DNA from: Kappaphycus alvarezii
Lineage: Eukaryota > Rhodophyta > Florideophyceae > Gigartinales > Solieriaceae
Assembly: GCA_002205965.3 (NCBI GenBank)
Contig: NADL03000050.1
Span: forward strand, 186,001-250,000
DNA: 64,000 nucleotides
Direction of reading: 5' to 3'
This document shows positions 35,676-47,300 of this stretch, one piece after another. The first letter of the stretch is position 1, and each line of letters begins with the position of its first letter. The notes beneath the pieces are model-generated. The model was given only the letters and a program-made list of their open reading frames with translations. It searched no databases and was not told the origin of the DNA. A program made the translations under genes and the position numbers.

Positions 35676-37373
35676 TGCAAGTTTCCGTCAGATCAAAAAG
35701 ATCGAGTACGAAAAAAGTTCTTGATAAGACTGATGTAATCGACCAAAATGAAAACAGTAAAGACCTGGGATGAAGTCTAGTGGATATAAAAAGAGTCAAA
35801 GAACGATACTTAGCAGTGATATATCTTCATAAAGCTGAAAAAAGGTTCACTTTGTAAAATTTTAGACGATTATGTTGAATACTGAATAAAAACATAGTCT
35901 TGTTGCCCTCCAAGCTTCTGCAAAGGCTCCGTGTTACAGAAAGTTCTGATTTCTGATAATTCTAAACAAATGGTGGAACCTTCCTTCAAAAAGATTTCTC
36001 TCTGGATTTTCCAACAAAATTCAAGAGCCATTCACTATTGACTTCCCTTTATTGGTGATTTAAACATTGAAACATGATCACAAGCAGAAATTCTTAATAT
36101 ACATCTGATTTTTTCATTAAGCACACAAACTGTGTTCTCTGAGGTTGTTGAGAAAGAAATACAACCAAATTCTGATAAAGATTGAAAAATGATAAATAAA
36201 GTATACGCGGAGAGCTTATGTTCGTGACTGAAGGTTTTTCTCTTCTAATACCCTTCTGAATGTCTCTGCGTTGTGAATATTGGATTCTACCTAGTGCTCC
36301 ATACAGTCTAACAAATCAAATAAATCTCTTCTGAGTGTAAAAGTGGATACGAGAGCTCAAAACTAGTGTATGTGGTAAGTATTGAATATCTACAGATGTA
36401 CGACGATATAAAATTGCGTTTTAACTCATTTCGAAATTTATAATGAAGTTGGAGATATTGTTGGTAAATAAATGAAATTTGAAGTATTCCTTTCATGGCA
36501 GCAAGTATGAATTGTCGAAACGAGTCAGATACTGTATGCTCGAAATTTTTCCCAATTCCATTTTTGAAAAAGAGGAAAAGATCTTGTACCCTTAAATTCT
36601 TTGAAGTATGTATTATTCATTACTCACCATGTAAATTATTTCCGCCGTCGAAATCCCAATAGGCTATAAACATGGCAGCGTTGCGTTTTTTATGACCTTG
36701 TAACTTTCATACTGTCAGGACATCTAAAAATTTTTTAAAAAAGATATAGACCTCCTTTTGGGATGGAAGACACCAAACAATTCTCTGTACTTATATAATT
36801 CCAAAATTTTTATATTCCTGTCTGCTCGGAACAGGTACTTCTGTTTGAACCTTAGAGTATCCAAATGATGCTATTTACTAACGAGTAGTGTGTAAAAAAT
36901 TGAAGAAAAGATATAAATTTTTTGAAAGATATGTACTCGGTATATTTTCCGCTTCAGCAGTTGATTTTTAGATTTGATTCTACCTGTTTGCTTTCCATAA
37001 AATTATATTGGAGCCACAATATGTAGAAAAGTTTCACAGATTTACTTGATTTATGTGCATATTTACTGGATAAAAGTTGTGAACGTTCTACAAGTATAGA
37101 TTTCATCGTTAAATTACAGAGTGGTACCTTGAATTCCCATTGCGTAACGGAAAGCGCTCCAGATGCTATCAAGTTAGTCGGCTTAGGCCGATTAAACTAC
37201 CTAAAGAAGGATTAAATTAATCTGCGACCAGAAAAAAATCTAGACAGCCACAGAAATAAACGCTCTTCATCTCTTCTCTATAGGCTATTTGGAGCTCTTT
37301 GAATGTTAACTCATTAGAAAAATATATAGTTTAGTAAATTAAAATGTATTTTTGAGCTATTTGGTTTTGCAGT

Positions 37374-37394
37374 GGAACGCGTTTAAAACGTTCC
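37374..37394 (+). other. Small hairpin in copy C, possible counterpart of 22,729-22,754
   Basis: GGAACG and CGTTCC pair around CGTTTAAAA. The flanks (an AGTAAATT motif about 40-45 bp upstream) resemble those of the copy B hairpin, but the alignment here is weak. Confidence 0.35.
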
Positions 37395-38474
37395 CCAACT
37401 AGGAAAATTTCTCGCAGTCAACAGTTTCAAGCTGTTCGTAGAAGATTACAACACTTCAGTCTGCTTGAATTGAGATATTTACTCGTATTAACACTGGAAG
37501 ACTGTTTAAATACTACGGAGGTTTAAAGATTTGATTCGAAGTGAGGTCTAAACTATCGATTAAATTTATTACATCTCCTGAGAAATGAATTCTATACTTC
37601 CATAAACGATAAATAATAGCAAGCATGGCAATAAATATCGAGACAGGACGAAACATTTATATCCTTTTTACTCTAAGATAAATAATTTCACTTTATCTGT
37701 CCAATATACAAATATTTATTGATTCACTGCCATTCATAAACACTTTTAGGGTATTGATACGTTTAGCTCCACGGTATATTTATCCTAATCTTCAGGTACC
37801 TGCACCCTGACTCTCTGATACAATGTTTTAGTTTGGTACTTTCTAAAAAAATATTTAATGCTTTTCTTACAACAGACAGTGTAAATAATTTATTTATAAT
37901 AACCTAAATCCATAAATAGTCGGTCTTTGTGATATTTTATCGATTTATGGGCATTATAAATATTTTTCTATCCTTAAATAGTTGTTAATCCTTCCTGAGA
38001 GTTTGGCACTTGTTAGGATGAGCCGAACCGTGAAGTATTCAGCTATTAATAGAAAAAATCAGACACTTTAGAAAATATGTTCGCCTTTTTTCTTTGGAGT
38101 CATATCGCAAAACCTTTTTTGCTCTCCTGGCTGTCATCTCGCGCAAAAATTGGTAAATGTGGTGTACTCTTCTGTCGTTCACGGGTGCCTATTTCGTTTA
38201 CCTGGCCAAGAACTCGGAAAAAAGTGAGCATAAATCGCACAACACATCCAGGTTCTATCACTTGTATAATCATAATGCACCTGCGAGCTCTAATACTCAC
38301 ATTGATTCGAACTGGGGAAACTAATTGGTCATTTCCTAGATTCATGCTCCCCAAAACTTCTTCCTTTTGACAATCTCTTGAGCTCCACTAACATATAAAT
38401 ATAGCTTGTTAGTCTATCAAATAGTCATTGTCCACTTCAGTTGATTTTGGTCATGAGAAAATGAGAGCAAGCTG

Positions 38475-38628
38475 TCACTTTAGCGTTATTATTACGTCAA
38501 CATAGTGTATTAGCCTACCGGTTTGCACGTGGTAAGTATTTTTGTTTTCCTGTTCACAAGTAATCGCAGAACGCGCGTAAACAGATATATTAGCGCACTA
38601 TGTTGATATGTTCATAACGATCAAGAGA
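38475..38628 (+). other. Conserved long hairpin H2, copy C
   Basis: Arms 38,475-38,532 and 38,571-38,628, again 58 nt each, around a 38-nt loop. By my count about 38 Watson-Crick pairs, 7 G.U on the plus strand and about 13 mismatches. The central TCAACATAGTG block is unchanged from copy B. The stem ends near the loop have drifted most. Confidence 0.75.
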
Positions 38629-41599
38629 ATAAATTTGAAGAACATGGATACACAGATAGACTAATATAACAATATGAGAATGGAAATGAATCAATTCAGC
38701 ACATATACTTCAACATTTCAAAGTGTTTCAACTAGTTCCATTCGAAAATACGTAACCACAATAGAGCCTTAGAGAAAAATGAATAGTTATCTCTTTCAAT
38801 CTTAGAAAGTTTTCCTGGTAATATTTTATATTGGTGTAACTCTTTGTACAGAAAAGCTGTGAAAACTGTAGCTAAACCGATAAATATTAATCTATTTTTT
38901 CAAATCAGGAAACAATCTGATTTATTATCCACCAGTAATCATTTGGAACCTAATAAAGCTTCACAGTAAGGAGTCGACAAAAAATTTGTACGTAATATAC
39001 AGAATTGACAGTACCAACAAGATCAGTAATAATATTTTCTGACCAGAAGTCGGAGAAAATTTTCGACTATCTATTATCACCTGATATGTACGCATTAAGA
39101 GAGAAATGTTTTTCCTTTTTTGTACTTCAAAACAAAGTGACTAAATATTAATTATGATTACCTCCACACATATCCAGATTACTCGATATCAAAAAGAGGA
39201 CTTTTTGAGGCACTTCAGTCAGAAGAGGTTCTCGACGCGAGACGATTTTCCCATGCAGATTATTTTCAAACTTTCAAAAATAGTCCAACAGGCTTAGCAA
39301 CACAGATAGCATAGTATTCGGCTCTATAAAAAGGATAAAGAGGCGGTTGGTAGATGTTATGATACGTGAAATATTGCATCGTATATTTCAAACATTCGAA
39401 AATTTCATCGTTTTTATTTTAAAGAAGTGCGAAATTCCTAGCCGACTGGTGATGTTAAAAAGCTGATTACTTCAATTTGTATTACTTTTCATCATATTCA
39501 ATTACTTCGAGTAAAAATTTACTTGCTCATTTCCCTAAAGAAGTTCCATACGATGGTATCAATATTAATGACCGAATAGCTTAAAACAGATATAAACGAT
39601 TTTTTAATAAAAAACTGATGCTTATTAATGCACTACCTTTTTACCATAGTAAGTTAACCGTTCTACCAAATATTGCCTCTCAATCGCACCAGAAACATTA
39701 AAGACCATTTAATTGAAACAGCCATAAAATGGAAACCAACCTTGTATCCCTTCGAAATGCGCAATAATTTTTTTTGAAATTAAAGCGACGCAAAAATGTG
39801 AGTTGGAAAAATCAAAATATTCTTTTGCAATTTTACCGTGACTTTGGAGTAAATGTTACTTTCTGTTGAGAGCATTACATATTTAACATGATGCTAGACA
39901 CTTAACCAAAAAACCTGAAGACATCTCCAGGACCTATCTAGCTTTTGATAAAAAAAAGTTTTTTTGTAGAGCTGGATTTATATACATAGAAACGTTTTCC
40001 AGGCAAACTAATAATCTAGATTGTGAAGAATACAATTTCCTAAGAGATTGATGAGTAGAAGTAGTAGTTTAAATTCCTAGTATTTCAAAAAGAGGAGTTT
40101 ATAAATGCAAAGCTTGTTTGAACGAAAGCAATCTCGGCTACAAAATTGCTGACAAAATTTAGGGCTAATTATTTCAGTAAAAGTTTTTTTCTGCTTTTTT
40201 GGATAGCATATACTTTTAATACTGTGAAAGCTCATTCAAAAAAACGTTTCGGTAATTAAATTTTAGTGAGGGTAGGAACTTTTTTTTGTACACGATAATG
40301 GTCTATTTAAGCGTCAGTTTTCCAAGCCTTAATCCTTTCAGTTCCTGTAGATGTATATTTTAGCCAAAATGTTGTAGAATATAGCTATCAAACGACTATC
40401 TACTATATTTCTAGGAGTCTAGATAATATATTTGCAGTAAATAACTACAGGCCAAAAAAGTGCTATTTGCTATTATGAGAAAATAAATTATTCTTGTATG
40501 GAGGCAGTGCAATTGCCGATATAAACTACTAAGTGACACTCAAAATCTATGAAAACTTAAGAGGCACAAGATACCGGTGTGAGAGGAAAAGACCAGTTGA
40601 GAAAAACGAGAGAACGAGACAGATGGTCAAGGAATGAGAGTTTGGAAAAGAGATTGCAGCGAAGAATTTGTACTTAGTACACAATTTCCGATGAAATATG
40701 TATACGTCTAACTAGAAGCTCTTACTTTCATTGTGTTTTTTTGTGTTATAAGTAACTTTCTCGTAAATGTTAGTATGCTACTCTAAAAATCTTTCAAAGT
40801 AGATGTACAAAAGCTTTGAATACGGTGAAATACAGCCGCGAAGTATTTTTATAACTTTAGCATGCAAGGAGAAACTTCCGACATCTCCAATGAACAACTG
40901 AAATAAAATTATTTTTCGGATAAAAATATTCAAATCAGTATACATATGGAGTTTAACAAGCGATTATATTGTCCTAGCAGCGGGAAGCTGCAAAACTGAA
41001 AATTTTCAGCATGTAGATCAGTTTGAAATGTTTTTCGTTCATAAAAACCTCCCAGAGAATTCCATTCGTTAAATTAAAGCCAGTAAAGGTAATAATATTT
41101 GGTATCGATCATTTTTGGGTCTGATAATCATAGATACAAAATGGTTCTATCATAAATTTCACTGAAAAGCAAAACATATGGGATTTTTGATGAAAAATGC
41201 ACCAAATATCACACTATGGGCGTTTTCATCATTTTAATCCGGGTTACTTCGAACCATTGCTTTTTCTTCCCGTTAAATTTGCAAAAACTTATTTCCTATT
41301 TTTACGTTTAAGTACGTTACTCAATAAAAGCTAGGTGTTTCTTCAATGTAATGGAATCATTAATTGCAAATATGTGACATATTTCAAACAAAGATACACC
41401 TCCCAAAGTTGGAAAGTTTATGCCGTTACTTTTCCGAAAACGTTGTCAAAGAAGGCATAAAGGACTTCTTTTATAACCCGGAAAAATTGAGAGCAAAGAA
41501 GGAACCCGAATATTCCACAATCCGATTAAATATAGGTGTTTTAAGAAACTTCTGCTGATGGTAAACATGTCTGGACATTTTCGTGTGCTTATTAGTCTC

Positions 41600-42140
41600 T
41601 CATGCTTGTGATTCGATCAAACTATTCTGTAGAAGTGAATGATTGAATCGATAAGGCTGATTTAAAGTCCAAAGTGGTTAATAATACATAGTTATCATTT
41701 CCATTTATAGCGAACTGAGCCTCAAGGGGTACAGCATACAGCGACTGGATATGTGTGGGTAAATCGGCTTTCCGTAGTGTACAGCACTTTAGGGCTTAGA
41801 GATGTCACCCTCTCCGGTGCGATGCAATACATATCACTGTACTGTACTCTGTACTGTACATTTTTTACGAAAGGAGGTATTTTCATGCAACATATTTTCT
41901 GCCATACAGCTGTAGTGTATTGCCAAGAGGGACACACTTTACGGTAGAATTCATCCTTGTCAAGGATCACAGTGCGATCTGAATTCATATAAGTACTGAC
42001 TAAATGTAGTGTAGTAAAATAGAAAAGGCACGAGACCAAGAAGAACTTTTCTTTGTATTCGCTATACTTATATTTATTTTTTTCCTACAAAACTGTGTTT
42101 ACACTCATAACTTCATCTGACGGCCAAAGAAACTAATGAA
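41600..42140. other. Insert specific to copy C, with GTACTGTAC motifs
   Basis: Copy A joins the sequences on either side of this block directly (near 13,930-13,990). The block is GC-richer, contains GTACTGTAC at 41,839 and 41,851 and several GTACAG strings, and has a 105-codon minus-strand frame (41,722-42,039) without a recognisable domain. The same 9-mer (as its complement) recurs at 43,861 and 43,890. Confidence 0.45.
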
Positions 42141-42800
42141 ACAAATGTTTTTGTACCATAACGGAGTTTTGTGAATGAGCCGCAAGGATTAGGTTTTGTA
42201 AATTTTCTTGCTTGAAACATATTCTTGCGTAACAAGAGCTAACATTTTCACTTCGATCCATGAATTGCTTTGAAAACTCATTTTATTTCTGTAAATTTTG
42301 GAAAGGAGTGGTGTGGCTGCAGCAATACCTTTTTTGTTAAGTAAAAAGGTATATACGCATGTAAAATCTTGATTTCTCATACAATGAACTAAAAAGATAC
42401 TCACAACTTAAGCAAAGCTTTATTTTTTGAAACTGTTAGAAATTTACCGAAAGATTTTCATTTGCTACGCTTTTTATTCCTGTATAATCATCTCCCTCGT
42501 CTTAGTCTGACAATTTTAATAATGGAAACTGCTCCTAATATATCCTCACGTAGGTAAACGTCTTTTGCTTGTACCGATAAATGTTTTGAAGATCGTAAAT
42601 ATTACATATATAATGAAAAAATCGTACAAAAGGAATACTTGTTTTATCCGTTCTGGTAAATAGCGGATGAAAATGCTCTATTTTGCTCACGTCAAACCCG
42701 TCGTATTCCTTATTTTAAAATTTGAAAAGAATAAGAAAGAGAACAGAGAAAAAAATTTACTTCATATTAAAATATTATTTAATATAATGTATTAGAGACT

Positions 42801-43439
42801 ATAGGTACAAATTAACACCTGTCCATAATGTTTACATACGTAAATTTTATGACCCGAAGAAAATCCATGTATTGAAATGTCGTCATTTAAACATATATAA
42901 GTCTGGAAAATTCAAAGAGAATTTATATTTTCTTCACTTCCATTACTTTTTGCACAAATAAACTATGGAATCAGATCATGTACAGATCACGAAGTACTCT
43001 GATTTAAGAAATTCTTCAAATTTTACAAGGATCGAGCAAAGTGATTATATTAGATAGTTAAATCATAGCTTTCTCATTTAAAGAACAACCCCTTAAAGAT
43101 TTTTAAAATGCTACAGAGTTAGTAGTTGCACTTCATGAGTATTATATAATCTGGATAGAATTTTGAGGTTGGTACAGATGCGCAGTTGTTTATGTGGATA
43201 TTTTTGTTCTCCATATTTGGATACTACTGCTTCATTTTTGACCAATGACCTCAAATTGATATAGTTAGCAGTTTAAACGGTGTAAAAATATCAAGAACTG
43301 ATTTCATAAATAATTTTAGTACGCGAGATCGCTATTTTGCTGAAAATTTTTGGATTCGTTCTAAGTATGCGTCAATGAGGGGGCAAAAAAAATTCCAGGA
43401 TTTGCAAAATGTTTTACTGGCTCACAAAAGGTTTCAGTG
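42801..43439. other. AT-rich spacer, no gene seen
   Basis: Only chance-length frames; nothing recognised. Confidence 0.55.
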
Positions 43440-44340
43440 ACTGTCGAGTTCTGGAGCTAATAAATTCTTGAGTTCGAACCCTTCACTCTCTCTTTTGGAC
43501 AGTAAAAAGCGACAGATAGTATCAGCGGAGCGAAATACTCTATGATACGGAGCTCTGTAGTCAGCTCAGGTGAGCAGCCTGTGGCGCTCTTGCGAAGGAA
43601 ACTACCGAAAAGCTGCGCTGATAGTGTGAGGCCATACTCCGTGGTCGGTCTAGCTAAGCGACCAGAAGCGCTCTTGCGAAAGGAATTTACGGGCCCTTTC
43701 AGAAACAGAACGAACACCCGACGGGTTAAATGCTCTGTACAGCATGTACAGTGGACTCGCGAACCCCAATGGTTTTGCAGGGCCGTACCCCGAGTTCGAC
43801 ATGGAACACGCGGCCTCTATCCATTCCACAGTAGATAATATTTTCTACGAAGGGTGCACTGTACAGTACACACATGCCCGACAATTGGGGTACAGTACGA
43901 GACATACCGGCCGATGAGTTCTCTGCGAAGTACCTGTGACACAGTACAGCAGATAGGTATTGTATTTGAATGAAAAGCAGCCTGCCAAGTGTGGATCCGA
44001 AGCGAAAGGGAACAAATGCATTCAAGAAAAGGGAACAAAAACAGCGTTTCTGTCCATTCTGTGTTTCTATTCTCTTTCTCGCTGAACATATACCCTTTTT
44101 TCAGTACCATATCCGTCACGATACAGCGCAGTTCTTTCTAACGTAAGAATACTTGCTGACCTGACATCACTATTTCTTACAGGTTACACTGGTACAAATA
44201 ACGTATATTTCTTTATAAAGATCTGAAGACCGTACCATACATACACGAATAATCAAACATCGGACCTGTGAAGGTCTACACAATCTAGTTGAAATGCCGA
44301 AGGCAGCGGTGACTACAAAAGGCACAAGTACGAGTAAAGA
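43440..44340. other. GC-richer patch with an 84-bp imperfect tandem duplication
   Basis: GCGCTCTTGCGAA occurs at 43,584 and 43,668, exactly 84 bp apart, within a longer imperfect duplication. On the minus strand the duplicated unit reads as two similar 28-residue segments (SFRKSASGRLARPTTEYGL and SFLRKSATGCSPELTTEL), in an 86-codon frame at 43,457-43,717. The patch also contains GTACAGTAC at 43,861 and 43,890. Frames overlap on both strands up to 100 codons, but none shows a known domain. It may be a remnant of a GC-rich gene or element. Confidence 0.45.
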
Positions 44341-47300
44341 TGATCTAAAAATATCCTTTTGTTAGTTTATCTTTGGATTATTATAAAAGCAACACTTCAA
44401 TAAATCATGAGTGATCACCTTACGGAGCAGGGTGCTGCAAAAAAACATTTCGGCGGTTTCAATCAGTGAAACCCGGTGCAATAACTCCAGTACGTTACCT
44501 TACAACTTTAGTCTGCTTAGTGGCCAGGAAGTATACATTACATGTTTTGAGAGATAATATTATTATATCTCTGTACACGGAGGGCTTTTTGGCACAAAAT
44601 ACGCACGCATAGCCACAATTTTAGCAATTTTCTGACGAAAAGAAAGTACCAGAGGCTTTTTTCTTTCAAAATGAAGATAGACTGTCATTTATTGTTTTAA
44701 GATTTACATCATTCACTGGTACCTTACAAATAAAAATTTCTGTTGTCCCACCTGAAGGTCATTGTATTTGATAATATTCCACGCGATTAGCTTTTTGGAC
44801 GATAGTTTCCTTGAAATAAACTGAAAAGGACTCATTTCATCATCTTTGTACATATATTGCCCTTATATGTGCATTCTAATCCTTTTGGAACCCTTTATTG
44901 ACGATACTATGATGAATTATTTCAAGAGTTACCTCTAGCTACTAGTCCAAATCAGGACTTGCAGGCGCAGCTAAAGGTCTTTTAAGATTGAAGAATACTT
45001 CAAATGCATGTAAAATTTAGTAGGTCCATAAAATATAATTTATGTTTTACTAATCAGCACAAAAAAGTGTGGATTGAGTTAAGTACAAATATGAACTCAC
45101 AGCAACGGATGTAAGAGTTTAGCCCGAACTGCATTCATAATTGTCCATGTATTGGATAAAGTCGAGAAGGAAAATTGCAGCCTCGATTGGGGGTTATAAG
45201 GTCCTAGGTCTACTTCCGAAATCAGCTCCGAAATCGATCGACAGGGTACCAGTCGCGGGAAAGAAAGGAAATGGAGCAATATTTACAGTAAAAGCCATAC
45301 AGATACCGATTCTGGAGAAACAAACTCCTATTTGAAATGAAGAAAAATATTTTGTCCTTTTTTATAAAAAGTAACAGTTTAATAGTCCTCCGAAGATAAG
45401 GTACTGATCAAATACAAACGCGAAGATATAAGACAAGTTTTCAAGATCTTGAAGTAGAAATATGGTCCAATTCATAACTATATATAACGTTTCTTTGATC
45501 GCTGGCAGGCAAAGACGTAATCGGGCTCTTTCGAGTGAGCTGATCTCAATTCGCAATAATCTCTCGATAATTCTATGTAAAAAGCAAAAATTATCCTTAC
45601 GCCGTGGGTAGAGCCCATTTTTACTCCTATGTGAATCCGCTTTTCAAAGCAGGAAGGGAGGATGAATGACCAAGCGGAAACCAGAATTTATCCTAAAAAT
45701 AATATTTCATCCAGCCACTATGGTCTGATTCATGCTTTAACGCATAGGTATCCAGTAGGAAACCCTTTTTTATTTCTTCATTTATTGAATTTAATATTGG
45801 ACTTAGAAATAATTTCGAACGTTGACGCTGTAGTTTTTACGGCGAAATAGAGGGCGCTGTACAGATTTAGAGTAAAAAATATTATTTCCAAAGATATCAG
45901 CGTTCTTCTGAAGGATGGTATGTGTGTATTTCGAAATAAACTGATCAAATATTTGGAAAGAGGTAGCTCTAGCGCATTGTGACTGATGTAGCTTCAATGA
46001 CTAGAATCGCTCACATGATGGTGTGGGTTTTTGATTCTATAGGTTGGATTCTCCCAAAAATACTCAATTCCAGAATTTGTAAATAGAAGGTAACGTTATT
46101 TAGTAACACAAAGAATAAATTTGCAGGTAACTTATAGCTGCATGTAATGACTATAGAGATTTTTAAAAATTATTCTAGATTCACGATTTGTGGAAAAGAC
46201 TCTTAAATTTGAAAAATATAGTAGATGAACTCTTGGTAACTAGTATAACAGCAGTATTTACTTCTGGATAATAGACCTCCGCATAAATTGGATAAACGTG
46301 CAAACAACAATAGTCATCTGCAAGTAAGTGTGTAATTGCATAATCAGATTTTAAACTTTTTCCTAGCCCCTTTAAAACTTTTTATGTCTCTTCCCTTTCT
46401 CACAACACTGATATTTCAACACAATCCTTAGAAGCCTTTTAATCATTGATTCGTCATCTCAGTAATTACAAGATTTCTTCTGTTTGCTAACTACATTAAC
46501 CTTGTTTATTCATATATATATATTCCATTTTAATTCTCCCATAAAACTGTTGACACGATGATATTTTCTGAAAATGATAGGGGCCCAATTATTTTGATAG
46601 ACTCTGGGAGCTTGTAAGGATTCCTATTCCTTTGCTACCTCCTTCTACGAAAGGCAAGTTTGTGGAGCTCTATATTCCCAGGAAACTTCAAGATCATAGA
46701 AACGTCCTAAGTAGTGCATAACGCAGTTTAACACCGAACTGTGTTCTCCAGTAATTATCTCAGATTCATGTATGTTAAACTTGTTTTTCAGAACTATTAA
46801 AAAATTACATCAGTAGCATTTATTGCACAGTAGTAATGTTTAAACTCTATATATTTTTCGGTGCAGTCCGCAAATTTGAAAGACTTCTATTCTTTCTAGG
46901 CTTGACTGCAAATGATACATTCCGAGTCTTTTTGATAAATTTTACAAATAGGTTGCCGCATGAAAATCTGATCATGTTAAAAGCTTCAGCTCCCATTTCC
47001 CGCTGGATGTTAATGCCAATGTCACAATTGAGATATAATTGCCTCTATTTGATTGTTTTTTCACTTTGACCTCCGTAATGAAAGCAAAGAACCTATCGTC
47101 AAACGTATTCCAATGGTATTGGAACTCACAATATCAAATTTTCTAGCGTTCTTGATTTACTTTCAGCACGCAGTCTCGTAGAGATTTTCGAAAATTTAAT
47201 TCTGAGTGTATGACACCATTCGATTTCCTGGAGCATCCCGTATTGATTGTAGAGCGAAATTTATTTCTCCTTCAGCACTGCTGTTTCAGATATCAAGTGC

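Larger units (their letters stand above)
34385..42800 (+). repeat. Large non-coding repeat, copy C (longest)
   Basis: Copy C carries every landmark in order: minisatellite III, the stretch matching A 8,850-9,075, the CTCATGCACGA-containing start (about 35,010), H1, a block matching A 11,240-11,590 and B 21,480-21,870 (36,170-36,490), the H1-H2 interval missing from A, H2, the small-hairpin region, and a 3' part matching A to about 14,600 (end about 42,700-42,800). It is the most diverged copy and lacks the GC-rich insert of B. It has its own insert at about 41,600-42,140. No ORF is conserved among the three copies. Confidence 0.78.

Noticed and set aside
8500..42800. Repeat-induced point mutation (fungal RIP) as the cause of the AT-rich repeats
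   Set aside because: The copies differ by many transversions and indels, and CA/TG dinucleotides do not look depleted by eye. A dinucleotide-index computation on A, B and C would be needed to support it.
43471..43485. GTTCGAACCC string resembling a tRNA T-loop / B box
   Set aside because: The flanking bases do not form a T-stem, and no acceptor, D or anticodon arm is found upstream.
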